Assembly (NCBI GenBank): GCA_965262605.1
Contig: CBDHFN010000003.1
Coordinates: 1,116,001 to 1,180,000 of the forward strand
Reading direction: 5' to 3'
Origin: CBDHFN01 sp965262605
GTDB lineage: Bacteria; Pseudomonadota; Alphaproteobacteria; JASGCL01
DNA: 64,000 nt
The position numbers were made by a program, and so were the translations under genes. Shown in pieces: positions 1-9,803 of the stretch (positions are counted from its first letter, which is position 1; every line of letters begins with the position of its first letter). A model generated the notes under the pieces. That model saw only the letters and a program-made list of their open reading frames with translations. It was not told the origin of the DNA and did no database searches.

Positions 1-662
1 AAAAATTTATCATTAAATAAATCATATAGTTTTTGTGCATCCTTGCTAGTTTTTTTCAATTCAAGATTTGTTTTATCGGCTTCAACTAAAAGATTCTCAA
101 TATCTTGATTTGATACTATTCCGCCTTCAATCAATATCAAAGTCTGATATTTAATGTTATATTCTGCTAACGCTCCTGTATAAGCTTGATTATCATGATT
201 TTTAAGTTTTATTTTTAAAAAGGGTAATTTGCGATATGGTGCATTTTTAATTAAATTTATTAAATATTTTTCTTCAATAGTCATTTTTTGCGATGGCAAT
301 AAATTATCCCAAATATTCATTTTAGTAAAAAACAACATATAAATCAAATAAATGAATATTATAATTAATGGCGCGCCAAACAAATGGGTGAATGTTAACA
401 ATATAAAATTAAAGTTAAAATGAATATCATTATGGCTTAATATTAATTTGTAAATTTCTTTAAATGTCGTAATATCAAAAACTATGACAAAAAACATTAT
501 TAAAATATGAATAAATACGGAATATACAATTGAATAAATTAGAAATTCATTTAATTCACGATTAAACCAAGACCTTATATATCTGGTAGCACGAAAAGTT
601 ATAAAACCCGGCACCGACAATAAAATTAATAAAAGCATTGTATTGGACGAAAATATTGGCAT
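1..662 (-). CDS. DUF6338-like membrane protein, C-terminus cut by window edge
   Basis: An open frame runs from an ATG at 660-662 to the left edge without a stop, giving 220 visible residues. Hydrophobic segments lie at about residues 8-24, 40-63 and 85-112. The first carries a PGF motif and is followed by an arginine/tryptophan-rich stretch, the layout I associate with DUF6338 proteins. After the third helix comes a charged soluble tail with a coiled-coil-like end (residues 185-215). No enzymatic motif is visible. It sits beside a methyltransferase fragment, so it may belong to accessory DNA. The family name is from memory of the fold pattern and is uncertain; that this is a coding frame is more secure, because it stays open for 220 codons in very AT-rich DNA. 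Confidence 0.55.
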   Translation of the reverse strand, partial: MPIFSSNTMLLLILLSVPGFITFRATRYIRSWFNRELNEFLIYSIVYSVFIHILIMFFVIVFDITTFKEIYKLILSHNDIHFNFNFILLTFTHLFGAPLIIIFIYLIYMLFFTKMNIWDNLLPSQKMTIEEKYLINLIKNAPYRKLPFLKIKLKNHDNQAYTGALAEYNIKYQTLILIEGGIVSNQDIENLLVEADKTNLELKKTSKDAQKLYDLFNDKF

Positions 663-841
663 AATTATATTATAACAAAAAACTGCGAAAATTGCAAGCG
701 AATTGAATGTGGATATTATCCAATTTTAAAATAAACTTTCTTCGTAAAAAGATTTAAAAGCAATTTAGGTAAACGATTCTGCATGCTTATTACTTTGTAG
801 GCAACGGAATAATAGAGTTTTAAACCAAGCCATTAAATAAT

Positions 842-1045
842 CTACGCGACACAAAGCAACTCACCAAGTTCCATGGTTTCAAGGGTGCTGTTAAGAATTA
901 TTTTTGCCCCCGCAAAAGGTTCGCACCAGACGGAATTATAGGCTTGATGGTCAAAATTGCGCAGTAATTCAACCCAATGTTTAAATGGTTCAAGCATAAA
1001 GCAATTTTGTTTGGTATAAAATTGCCCAAGTTCAATTTTTTCCAT
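842..1045 (-). pseudogene. N-terminal fragment of an adenine-specific DNA methyltransferase
   Basis: Translating from the ATG at 1043-1045 gives a start with the motif LGQFYTK, followed about 30 residues later by EPFAGA, which resembles the SAM-binding motif I (D/E-P-F-x-G-x-G) of N6-adenine methyltransferases. The frame ends about 20 residues after motif I, with no catalytic NPPY/DPPY motif, so only the front of the enzyme remains. The ATG lies 4 bp after the stop of the upstream TPR gene. The open frame extends upstream to 1111, but that part overlaps the TPR gene out of frame. I read it as a truncated remnant of a restriction-modification gene. Which type is not certain. Confidence 0.5.
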
Positions 1046-1049
1046 AATT

Positions 1050-2606
1050 TCACCAAGTGCTTTGATTTTTAAGAATAATGGGTAATTCATTGGCGATTCG
1101 CTGGGTGACAATATCCCAATTATCCGTGATTTTATCTTGGCGAAATAATTTTAATGAATGATAAAATGGGCTTCTGTTTGAAGTTCCCCAACGCCAATCA
1201 GACGAATGACAAACGGCAATTAAACCCGGCTTGCCAAGCGCGCCCGCAATATGCCCGTTAATATTCGCAATGGACACAACCGCATCCATTGCGTCAATCA
1301 TTGCGGTTAAGCCATCAACATTTTCCCAAATATCAATTTCTTTGATACTATATAAAGTTAAACCTAATTCTTTTTGAATTTCAACGACTTCTTTGTTATT
1401 CATCAAATATTGCACCGCAATTGGCACGCCCCCCGCATCATAAACAAGCTTGATTAAATCGCGAAGCGACATGTTGCGCCGATAAGCATTAGGTCCAATA
1501 GTAGACCAGCTTAACCCAACCAAAGGCTTACCGCCACTGGCTTTAAGCATTGCATCGCGAATCGCATTTTTAAGCACAGGGTCTGATTTTAACCATGCTT
1601 TGCGTGGGTATATGACATTATGCGGGGCTTGGCGCATTAAATCACCCATGGGAACATGGTGCAGGATATTTCGTTCTTTGAGCCAGCTGGCTGGGGGCAT
1701 GGAATTAAGAACTTCAATTTGTGGGTAAGTGCGCTTGAAAATTGGTGCCATTTTTAAGCTTGGGGCTAGATAAAGGGGGGTTTTTGCTTTTAGCAATCGG
1801 TCAAGATGCGAACAGAAAATAATCTCATCGCCCAAACCTTGTTCGCGCCAAACAATAAGGGGAGGGCGCGCCTCGTCTGGTTCGTCTTGCGGATACCAAT
1901 ATGCAATATCTTCGTAAAAATCGGGCGGAGTTTCATGAAAATCAGGGGAACGCCATCGGCATGTATATTGCGCCCAACCTAAATCAAAATCACCACGAAA
2001 CAAATGCAACATGGACATATTGCCCAAAGTACGCCCTTCAAAGGGATTTAATGCCAAAGCCCGCGCGTAAGTTTTTTCAGAATCATCATACCGCAAAAAA
2101 TCACGATATAATAACCCCAAATTGCAACAAGTTGAAAAGCTGTTCGGACCAAATTTTAAGGCATTTTCATAGGCAACTAAGGCTTCGTCATACATTAAAT
2201 TATTGCGTAATGATAACGCATAATGAAACCAAATATCAGGATTCGTGGGAAATCGTTCTACGGCGATTTTGCCCACGGTGATGGCTTCTGATTCTTTTTT
2301 ATTTTCCCGCAAAACATGAATATAAAACATCAACATTTCAATGGTCATGTTTTGCAACGGCATGAAATTTGACATTACTTCCAATGCTTTTTTTGACTCT
2401 TTCTTCGTCATATATAATTGCGCAAGATTAGTGCGCGTGGCGTGCGAATCAAATCGCCGTTTTAAAATATCTTCGTATACTGCTTGGGCTTCTTCAAATT
2501 TATTTTCCATATGAAACCGCACACCGCGTTCATGGTCCTTTACCACATCAGGTGGTATAGGATACGAAGTTGCTGCTTGTAATTTTTTTTCGGTTTTTCC
2601 ATACAT
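1050..2606 (-). CDS. TPR protein with GT-B glycosyltransferase-like C-terminus
   Basis: A 518-residue protein in two halves. Residues about 20-240 form successive tetratricopeptide repeats with typical A/G-L-Y-F spacing. Residues about 250-515 resemble the glycosyltransferase 9/41-like domain often fused to TPRs in alphaproteobacteria: a WREQGLGDEI loop (a G-G-D-E nucleotide-binding region) and, near the end, a conserved stretch running NGHIAGALGKPG then a WRW motif followed by the sequence for SPFYHSL. Such proteins are usually assigned to protein or envelope-glycan glycosylation; donor and acceptor cannot be read from sequence. There is no signal peptide, so it is probably cytoplasmic. Two other genes here (37628-39028 and 44187-45509) share this C-terminal layout. 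No clear Shine-Dalgarno precedes the start. Confidence 0.75.
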   Translation of the reverse strand: MYGKTEKKLQAATSYPIPPDVVKDHERGVRFHMENKFEEAQAVYEDILKRRFDSHATRTNLAQLYMTKKESKKALEVMSNFMPLQNMTIEMLMFYIHVLRENKKESEAITVGKIAVERFPTNPDIWFHYALSLRNNLMYDEALVAYENALKFGPNSFSTCCNLGLLYRDFLRYDDSEKTYARALALNPFEGRTLGNMSMLHLFRGDFDLGWAQYTCRWRSPDFHETPPDFYEDIAYWYPQDEPDEARPPLIVWREQGLGDEIIFCSHLDRLLKAKTPLYLAPSLKMAPIFKRTYPQIEVLNSMPPASWLKERNILHHVPMGDLMRQAPHNVIYPRKAWLKSDPVLKNAIRDAMLKASGGKPLVGLSWSTIGPNAYRRNMSLRDLIKLVYDAGGVPIAVQYLMNNKEVVEIQKELGLTLYSIKEIDIWENVDGLTAMIDAMDAVVSIANINGHIAGALGKPGLIAVCHSSDWRWGTSNRSPFYHSLKLFRQDKITDNWDIVTQRIANELPIILKNQSTW

Positions 2607-2671
2607 AATATCAGATTAATTTCATAATTCGCAATAAGTGTCAATAGTATTAATAAAATTTACTTTAAATA

Positions 2672-3838
2672 TTATGTTCTTTGAATCGTATAATTGCTTC
2701 TGAACGGCAACATGGTAATATTATCGGCAAATTTGTCAGAAATGTTATTTTGGCAATCTTGATATTGAGGTTTTGATTGAATTGCAAGATGCCAAAAATG
2801 TTGAGCAAGAATATCATTGCCTTGCCATTGCTTGGCAATCGCGTAGTTATTGTATAAAGCAGCATCAATTTCGTTAGTTAATATCATGTTAAGTTTTTCA
2901 TTGGCTAAAATCGGCAATCCCAAATTCAAGTAATTAACACCCATCGCGAAATGCGATAAATAAAATAAATCGCGCTGATAGCCTTGATGCACAAGCTTAT
3001 CAATATCAGGTATTTTAGATAATTCATGCAAAATTTCGTTTGATTCGTGAAAATACCCGCAAAACTGCTTAAATGAACTTAAAATCCATAATTGCATCGG
3101 TTTAGGAATCATTGATTGGCTTAATGTGTTTTTAACTTTATCAAAAGGTAATAATCGGTAATTATGGGTTAAATTACGCTTAATTAACGGAAATTTTGAT
3201 GAAATTGAGCCGGGTTGATTGCGATATTCGTATAAAAAATCATCGCAATATGAAATTTTTGCATGATTTAAAATTGCTTGCAATTTAAAAAAATAATCCT
3301 CGCCAGAAAGAGAATAGGGTGAAAATGGATATTTTCTGGCAAATTCCGTATTAAATCCATGGCAAATGGCGGTCGGTTGCCAATGGCGTTCAAATTCAAA
3401 ATAAATACCATGGGGTTGTTTTATAAAATCCGCAATTTTAAAAGCCGAAATTGATTGATTGGCAATATCATTAATGGTAAAATTAGGGTAAATTAAATCG
3501 CATTCTTGTTCGGCAAAGATTTGCAAATAAGTTTCAGCCGCATGGGCGGGTAAAATATCATCACTATCAAGCCACATACCATATTTAGTTTGAATTTGAT
3601 TAATCGCATATTGCCGCAAATGCCCCAATGAAACCCGTGTTGGAATTTTTTCAATGGTGCAATTGTGAAAATTACAATCGCGCACGATTTTCAATGTATC
3701 ATCGGAACTTTGGTCGTCAATGATTAATATTTTTGCGACATTATTAGCAAAAGCCGATAATATGCTTTCTTTGATGGTTTTTTCGGCATTGCGCGCCACC
3801 ATACATATCGTCATATCATGGTGAATATTTTTCGTCAT
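2672..3838 (-). CDS. Family 2 glycosyltransferase
   Basis: A 388-residue protein. The N-terminal GT-A domain (residues about 10-240) has the family 2 hallmarks: a start reading TICMVARNAEKTI, the nucleotide-binding strand LIIDDQSSDDT, and the metal-binding DSDD near residue 93. The rest is helical and includes a late repeat-like part (residues about 300-375) resembling TPR helices. It probably transfers a sugar from a nucleotide donor to an envelope or protein acceptor. Its ATG overlaps the stop of the phosphatase gene by 4 bp, so it is the last gene of the signalling operon. Whether it shares a job with the sensors or is merely co-transcribed is unknown. Confidence 0.8.
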   Translation of the reverse strand: MTKNIHHDMTICMVARNAEKTIKESILSAFANNVAKILIIDDQSSDDTLKIVRDCNFHNCTIEKIPTRVSLGHLRQYAINQIQTKYGMWLDSDDILPAHAAETYLQIFAEQECDLIYPNFTINDIANQSISAFKIADFIKQPHGIYFEFERHWQPTAICHGFNTEFARKYPFSPYSLSGEDYFFKLQAILNHAKISYCDDFLYEYRNQPGSISSKFPLIKRNLTHNYRLLPFDKVKNTLSQSMIPKPMQLWILSSFKQFCGYFHESNEILHELSKIPDIDKLVHQGYQRDLFYLSHFAMGVNYLNLGLPILANEKLNMILTNEIDAALYNNYAIAKQWQGNDILAQHFWHLAIQSKPQYQDCQNNISDKFADNITMLPFRSNYTIQRT

Positions 3839-5919
3839 TCTTTCAAATGCACAAACATGGCGGTAATATCATCGCTTTGGTCGTGTCCATTTACAAATTC
3901 TTCAATGGCGTGCATCATAAAATTCATATTTTCGGCAACACCTTTGTTAAAATCAGTATTGTTTAGCACATTAAGCACGCGCGCTTCCCCAAATAATTCT
4001 TCGTTTTTGTTAAATGCCTCGGTTACCCCATCAGTGAATAAGAATAATCGGTCGCCTTTATTAAATGGAATAGTAATTTGGCTATATTCAATGTCTGGCA
4101 TGATAGCCGTCACTAAGTCACCCGTTGATTGCAAAAATTCAATATCCTTGCCGTTATTGCGGATAATTGCAGGCGGGTTATGCCCGGCATTACAATATTC
4201 AAATGTGCCATTTTTAAAATCTATAATGCCATAAAATAAGGTGACAAAAAAGTTATCTTGGTTATTCGCGGCTAATAAATTGTTGGATTTTTGCACGGTT
4301 TCTGCGGCAGTCGCGCAATTTTGCGCAAAAACTTGCAGCACGGTTTTAGAAACCATCATAAATAATGCCGATGGCACACCTTTGTCCGAGACATCGCCAA
4401 CTAAGAATCCTAGGCGATTATCATCAATCATAAAATAATCATAAAAATCACCACCCACGGCTTTTGAAGGCTTTAACAGAGCTTGTAATTCAATTTTTTC
4501 ATGGTTAAAGCTTGCGGCAGGAACATAAGAGAGCTGCACTCTTCTTGCTATATCAAGCTCCTTTTGTATAGCCATAAATCGCGTTTGCGTGGCAAGTGCC
4601 TCTTTTAATTCGTCAATCACTTCATTTAATTTTGATTGTTTTGATATTAAGCTTGTGCCTAATTTGCGCAAAGTCAAAGCAAGCGAGCCAAGTTCGTTGT
4701 TTTTTTGATGGTCATCAGGCGAATTAATGTTTTTTTCGTTTAAGTTATGAAAATGAAAACTTAACTCCATTTTATCAGTTTGGTCTAAAACATCGCTTAG
4801 CTTGAAAATTTCTTCCTTAATAATTTTTTCGGTTCTTAATCGTTGCTTGACGCGCGAACGGCGCACTAACCAAAGATCTAAAAGCTGCTCACGCAGAATT
4901 TCAATGGCATTAAGCATTTTATTAATTTCTGGAGTTTTAATATTACTGGTAATAACATGCGACGCATCGCCCCTTGAAAGATTTTCCAATACATTTGTGC
5001 AAATTTCCAAAGGTTGCAATGATTTATACATAATATATCGGACAAACCAAAGGCATAAAAACATAATTAAGATAAAACTACCAGCATATGTATATTGCAA
5101 ATATAAAATGTCTTTGCTATTTTCAGTAGTGTCTTTTAATAAAACTAAATATGTTTTTTGATTGTTAAATACCTTGTCCATGGGAATTGTCGTGGCTGTA
5201 TAAGTATAATTGCCGTCTTTTAGGTCAATCAATCGGTGGTCGTTGTCAATTATAATGGAATTGGCAATGTTTTTCCATACTTGCGTATCAATGCCTTCAA
5301 TAATTCCACCATTGCGATTAACAATATAAACATGAGATTGCGTTTGATTCGCCAGCAATTCCAAAATGCTAACGACTGATTCCGCAATAACACCAACCCC
5401 AACAACTTCATAATTTTTTTCATTAATTATGGGAAATATATAAGTTAAAAATAAATGGCGGTTTTCATTATAGCCAAAACCATATTCCGCGCTTTTTTGA
5501 TTGAGAACTTTTTCAATTAATTTCTCGCTTACCGGGCTTATCGGGTTAAGATTGGACGAAGAACGATATTCAATTTTTCGTTCCAAATTAAAAATTTCAA
5601 TGAATTTCTTGCCATGGTTCAAATCATTTTCTAATATAGATTTAGAAAATAATTCATTGATTTTTATGCTTTTATTGGTATCAGTATCATTGGTTAGAAT
5701 TTTAGCAACTTCTTTACCTAATTTATTAATAATTTGAATGTTAGCGTCAAGCTTGTTATTGGTAATTCTTCGCCATATTTGATTTTTATCCGAAACTATA
5801 GTTTCAGTGAATTTATTTTTAAATAAATTTTCTTGGTAATTAAACATCAGATGATTTGCACCACTAAGGCTTATAATCATGAACATAAATACGATAGTGA
5901 TTTTATTCGTAATGGTCAT
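3835..5919 (-). CDS. SpoIIE/RsbU-type PP2C serine phosphatase with periplasmic sensor and HAMP
   Basis: A 694-residue membrane sensor phosphatase. An N-terminal helix (about 8-25) and a second one (about 278-298) bracket a periplasmic sensing domain of some 250 residues, probably Cache-like. A HAMP-like region and a long coiled coil follow (about 300-465). The C-terminal 225 residues are a SpoIIE/PP2C domain: RRVQLSYVP entry helix, AVGGDFYDYF and VGDVSDKGVPSALFM metal-binding motifs, NAGHNPP, and FTDGVTEAFN. Such enzymes dephosphorylate anti-anti-sigma (STAS) proteins in partner-switching pathways. No STAS or RsbW-like kinase gene is in this window, so the partner lies elsewhere. It overlaps its neighbours by 4 bp at both ends, within a five-gene co-directional operon. 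Confidence 0.88.
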   Translation of the reverse strand: MTITNKITIVFMFMIISLSGANHLMFNYQENLFKNKFTETIVSDKNQIWRRITNNKLDANIQIINKLGKEVAKILTNDTDTNKSIKINELFSKSILENDLNHGKKFIEIFNLERKIEYRSSSNLNPISPVSEKLIEKVLNQKSAEYGFGYNENRHLFLTYIFPIINEKNYEVVGVGVIAESVVSILELLANQTQSHVYIVNRNGGIIEGIDTQVWKNIANSIIIDNDHRLIDLKDGNYTYTATTIPMDKVFNNQKTYLVLLKDTTENSKDILYLQYTYAGSFILIMFLCLWFVRYIMYKSLQPLEICTNVLENLSRGDASHVITSNIKTPEINKMLNAIEILREQLLDLWLVRRSRVKQRLRTEKIIKEEIFKLSDVLDQTDKMELSFHFHNLNEKNINSPDDHQKNNELGSLALTLRKLGTSLISKQSKLNEVIDELKEALATQTRFMAIQKELDIARRVQLSYVPAASFNHEKIELQALLKPSKAVGGDFYDYFMIDDNRLGFLVGDVSDKGVPSALFMMVSKTVLQVFAQNCATAAETVQKSNNLLAANNQDNFFVTLFYGIIDFKNGTFEYCNAGHNPPAIIRNNGKDIEFLQSTGDLVTAIMPDIEYSQITIPFNKGDRLFLFTDGVTEAFNKNEELFGEARVLNVLNNTDFNKGVAENMNFMMHAIEEFVNGHDQSDDITAMFVHLKE

Positions 5920-6929
5920 GGCAAATATCCAACTATCTTAAATTGCTTTAATTGCGTGTATGAAGGATATTCATTCAATGCTTTAACAGCTTTAATATTT
6001 AGGGTGGCGAAATATTCACTTGGGTTATAAAATTTAATGCTTTGGGGCGGGATTTGCCGAAATAAAATATCTTCGGTAAGTTTGCCCGCCGATTTACCAA
6101 TACCCGTTAAATTGGAAACAATGCCAAATAAAGCTTTGCCTTCAAGCAACGGCGTTTCATAGGTGCTGAATACTGGAATTTTTTGTAATGTCGCAAAATG
6201 TGTAAATTTTGCTTGATTATCAATGATGAATTTATCGGTGCCTAAATAAATTACATCAACATTATTTATTTTTAACTCCTCAAAAATTTGCTCCATTGAA
6301 AATAAAGATGGTTTGCCGTTAATGTCTTGCCCAATTTTTGCCTCATGAAAATTAATATTTTGTTGCCGAAGTTTTGTGATTAATTCGGTTTTATTAAAAA
6401 CTGAAATAGGGTCATTGGGGTTATAAACTACGCCGACTTTGGTAAATTTTTTAAAATCAAATAAACTGCTTAATTGCAAATCAATGGGGGCAAAATTGCT
6501 AATTCCAACGATGTTTCGTTCGGAACTTAAATATGACGCAATAATGCCATACTCCACCGAATAAGGTAAATTTACAAAAATACCGGGAATATTGGTGATA
6601 AATTTGTCCGATTGATTTTTGTAATCACTAATTGTGCCAAAAATTAATTTAGTCGCCTCCGCACCATTTGTATAAACAAAATCAGGGTTTAAAGATTTGA
6701 TAATATTAACTAAATTTGATGGGTTTTGTTGATAATCTCTTAACGAATATTGCGTAATTTTAGTCGCAATTCTTCGTAAATTTAAGTAATTTTCAAATCC
6801 CTTTTCAATATGCGTGGGTAAGTCTGGAATGACTTGGACGATGATAAATGGATCGTTAATATCGCCTTTTTTTGCCCAAGATAAATTAGGCAAATATACT
6901 AACGCAAGAATTAATATAAATTTAAACAT
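5916..6929 (-). CDS. ABC-type periplasmic binding protein (TrpX/PF04392-like), without ABC partners
   Basis: A 337-residue protein with a signal peptide (hydrophobic residues 3-17, likely cleavage after SWA at 19). The mature part has the two-lobed Rossmann pattern of the PF04392 binding-protein family: DFVYTNGAEATK, NIPGIFVNLPYSVEYG, FTKVGVVYNPNDP and DVIYLGTDKFI segments. No ABC permease or ATPase accompanies it. Instead it lies between a sensor-MFS fusion and a sensor phosphatase, overlapping the first by 8 bp and the second by 4 bp. That suggests it delivers a small ligand to one of the periplasmic sensor domains rather than to a transporter; this is inference from context. Confidence 0.82.
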   Translation of the reverse strand: MFKFILILALVYLPNLSWAKKGDINDPFIIVQVIPDLPTHIEKGFENYLNLRRIATKITQYSLRDYQQNPSNLVNIIKSLNPDFVYTNGAEATKLIFGTISDYKNQSDKFITNIPGIFVNLPYSVEYGIIASYLSSERNIVGISNFAPIDLQLSSLFDFKKFTKVGVVYNPNDPISVFNKTELITKLRQQNINFHEAKIGQDINGKPSLFSMEQIFEELKINNVDVIYLGTDKFIIDNQAKFTHFATLQKIPVFSTYETPLLEGKALFGIVSNLTGIGKSAGKLTEDILFRQIPPQSIKFYNPSEYFATLNIKAVKALNEYPSYTQLKQFKIVGYLP

Positions 6930-8997
6930 GAGCCACCTTGAAATGCCGATTGGTAAATAATAACCAAATTATCATCATACTTAAACAAATTAATAGGGTA
7001 ATTAAGAAATTATTAATTGTTGCAAAATCATAAAACAGCCCGCTTATTAAAACACAAATGATGGACATGCTATAAAAAGTTTTGGATTTTATGATGACGC
7101 ATGCTTGGATTTTTTCTGGATTATCTTTGCATATTTTCATGATGGTTTTATTAAAATCATTGCTTAAAATCGTATAGCTTACGCCCCATAAAAATACAGC
7201 ATAATAAATATACGAATTGTGAAATAAAATTAAAATAATACCAATCATAATTGCCAAAATGCCGATAATAAATCGGTTGGCGTTTTGCAATTTATTCCAT
7301 GAATTTAAATTTTGTATATTTTTGAAACAAGCAAATCCTAAGGCGTATAAGCAAAAACATAAACCGATTTGCGTAAAACTTTGGCTGGTTTTGAATAAAT
7401 ATAACGGCATAAAAAACAACATTAATGAATAGCTTATCATCTTAATAGGCATTTCTACGCTTAACAACATAGAATAAATTTGGAATTTTTCATATTTGCT
7501 TAAAATATTTTTGGTGCGCAAAAATATGTTGATATTATTGATTTTGATGGTTGGCAAATCAATAAAAATTAAATAAATAATTGCAAATAAAAATATTCCG
7601 CTCATAATAATAAAAACACTATTCATGGATATATTATCGGCAATAATTCCCCCCAATAATGGCGAAATAGAAAATGCCATAATAATGTATTTTTTATATG
7701 AAAAATTATGGTTATATGGATTAATTTCTGAATTATTAATATATTGCATTATTGTTGAAATAATGATTCCAAAGCTTAAACCCATAAAAACTCTAATCAA
7801 GATAATATAAAATAAATTATTTGCATAATAAAGAATTACACAAGAAGCAAGCAAGGCGAACAAGGAGCATATTAATATAGATTTTGGCGAATATCGCGCA
7901 TATAAAATTTGCGTGTATTGTTGCCCAATAGTTTTCATGATTATGAAACCGATAAACATGATTGCGATTGCGCTGCCTTCATGAATTTGCCAATTTAATT
8001 GGCTGGGATTAATTATAAATGTTGGCAATATACCAGCCATTAAACCAAAACCTGCAAAAATTAAAAACAATGGAATAATGAAAGTTTCTAATGAAAATAA
8101 TTTTTCGGGTATTTCATGACCAAGCTTGCTTGTTTTAATTTTTTCATTCATCTCGTCAAGTAAATTTGTTAAGGCAATACCCTTTTCGGGATCAATTTGC
8201 GATTCAACCGCTTCGTTAGTTTCTTGAATTATATCAATAAAATATTCATTCTTGTTTTTAACAAATTGATTAATTTGCTGGCTAAATTTACCAATTTCAT
8301 CGGTTTGATTAATAAATAAATATCGCGAATAATTGCCATTTTTTAATCGTTCAATAAAATTCAAAATAAACGAGATATTATTAATAATTTTGGAATTAAT
8401 TGCCCAAAATGTAAAGCAAACTGAAAGCCACACGCTGATGAATATAATAAAAATTAACTCAAAACCTATTTGTTCTAAAATATAACTGAAAAAATTATCT
8501 TTTAAATAAATTTTAACTTCGCCTTCTTTATTTTCGGTGGAATAATAATCAAAAACAAAATTTGGTTTATTTTGAAAATTAAATTGTTCGTTTTTTTGCA
8601 CGAATTGTTTGATGATTTCATCGTCAGCATTCGTGATGGCGATGGCATAAAATGTTGGATTTTTTGCAAAATAATTGATGATTTCTTGGTCAAATCCCTT
8701 GATTTTACTGATGTCAAGCCCGTAATAAGCATATTTTGATATATCATTGGAGATAGCAACCCCAGTAATTTGGGCATTATTTTTGATGGTTGTTTCAATT
8801 TGATTGACCACAATTGTGTATGAAAATAAAAAAACAAGAAATATTAACAGCGTGCAAATTACGGCTAATAAAATCTTGATTTTTTTATATGCGATTGCCA
8901 ATATATCCCGTGACTTATCGTCTTTTAAAAAATCAATATCATTTTTGGCAAGCGGTAATAAATTTAAGCCATTTAAAAAAGCATGGAATTTTATCAT
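6922..8997 (-). CDS. Sensor-HAMP domain fused to an MFS transporter
   Basis: A 691-residue protein with two modules. The N-terminal module looks like a receptor: a helix at about 38-62, a periplasmic domain of about 110 residues, a second helix at about 178-200, then a HAMP-like stretch and helical linker (about 205-305). The C-terminal module (about 306-685) has about a dozen hydrophobic helices with MFS character, including a GFGLMAGILP start and the helix pattern of a drug or organic-acid permease. Receptor-type HAMP modules normally feed kinases, cyclases or phosphatases; a permease as output is unusual. It overlaps its two operon neighbours by 4 and 8 bp. Substrate and direction of transport cannot be read. 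Confidence 0.75.
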   Translation of the reverse strand: MIKFHAFLNGLNLLPLAKNDIDFLKDDKSRDILAIAYKKIKILLAVICTLLIFLVFLFSYTIVVNQIETTIKNNAQITGVAISNDISKYAYYGLDISKIKGFDQEIINYFAKNPTFYAIAITNADDEIIKQFVQKNEQFNFQNKPNFVFDYYSTENKEGEVKIYLKDNFFSYILEQIGFELIFIIFISVWLSVCFTFWAINSKIINNISFILNFIERLKNGNYSRYLFINQTDEIGKFSQQINQFVKNKNEYFIDIIQETNEAVESQIDPEKGIALTNLLDEMNEKIKTSKLGHEIPEKLFSLETFIIPLFLIFAGFGLMAGILPTFIINPSQLNWQIHEGSAIAIMFIGFIIMKTIGQQYTQILYARYSPKSILICSLFALLASCVILYYANNLFYIILIRVFMGLSFGIIISTIMQYINNSEINPYNHNFSYKKYIIMAFSISPLLGGIIADNISMNSVFIIMSGIFLFAIIYLIFIDLPTIKINNINIFLRTKNILSKYEKFQIYSMLLSVEMPIKMISYSLMLFFMPLYLFKTSQSFTQIGLCFCLYALGFACFKNIQNLNSWNKLQNANRFIIGILAIMIGIILILFHNSYIYYAVFLWGVSYTILSNDFNKTIMKICKDNPEKIQACVIIKSKTFYSMSIICVLISGLFYDFATINNFLITLLICLSMMIIWLLFTNRHFKVAHV

Positions 8998-9764
8998 GAT
9001 GAATTATCCGCAAAATCTATGGCAAGCATTTTGTTGCGCCTATCCTTCATAAAAATTTCATGCGCCTCAAGTTTTTTATTAGTTTCTTCGTTAAATTCAT
9101 GATATTCGCGGTTTAATTTTTTATTATTGAGCAAATAAAAGCTGTTCGCCTGTTTGTTAATGCGTTGGATAGCGCCCGCAAAAAAATTATTGGAAAAATA
9201 AAAACTTAACATCACAATAAAGATGATGATAATCATAAGAAAGATCGTTATTTTGTAAGTAATTTCCATAATTTTACCATTGTAAATATTTTGCGGATAA
9301 GACGCAAGAAGCACACCAGCAAAATTCCCAGTATCGTCCTTTAATGTAATGCCAACATAATTCGTTGTATTGTTAGAAAATTTTGGAGTAATTTCATATT
9401 TAATTTTTGCAAGCCATTCTTCTGGAATTTTTTCATTGATAAATGAAGTGTCGGTTGAATATATTGTGATTCCTTCGTTATTGATAATATCTATAGTTTG
9501 CACATCAACTAATTGCACTGATAAAGCATCAATCATATTGGCGATATTCGGGGTTTTATCCAATGATCCACCCGTGTTAAGCCATATTTGAAAATTATTA
9601 TGGATTGATGATAAATATACTAAATAATTTTCTTCAACGAATTTTTGTTCTAATTTTTCGTATTTTTTGGTCAAAACAACACCATAAATCATTAACCCAA
9701 AAATTAATGGCAAAGCAATAATAATTGCGATTTTATGGCTTATTTTATCAAAAATTTTATTCAT
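8994..9764 (-). CDS. Two-TM periplasmic sensor protein without an output domain
   Basis: A 256-residue membrane protein and the first gene of the signalling operon. Helices at about 11-29 and 172-194 enclose a periplasmic domain of about 140 residues with a Cache/PAS-like reading (DVQTIDIINNEGITIYSTD, then GVLLASYPQN). After the second helix comes only about 60 residues of charged, helical cytoplasmic sequence; no kinase, cyclase or phosphatase domain. It resembles a receptor that must act through a partner, presumably the sensor-MFS fusion or the phosphatase encoded downstream. The function is inferred from topology and operon position only. Confidence 0.7.
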   Translation of the reverse strand: MNKIFDKISHKIAIIIALPLIFGLMIYGVVLTKKYEKLEQKFVEENYLVYLSSIHNNFQIWLNTGGSLDKTPNIANMIDALSVQLVDVQTIDIINNEGITIYSTDTSFINEKIPEEWLAKIKYEITPKFSNNTTNYVGITLKDDTGNFAGVLLASYPQNIYNGKIMEITYKITIFLMIIIIFIVMLSFYFSNNFFAGAIQRINKQANSFYLLNNKKLNREYHEFNEETNKKLEAHEIFMKDRRNKMLAIDFADNSS

Positions 9765-9803
9765 TATATAAATGGTTTCCTGCGGATATTACCAACCGCT
9801 AAT

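Noticed and set aside
2616..2644. TTGACA box upstream of the 1050-2606 gene
   Set aside because: The -10 region (AATTAA) is poor and would place the transcript start only a few bases before the ATG.
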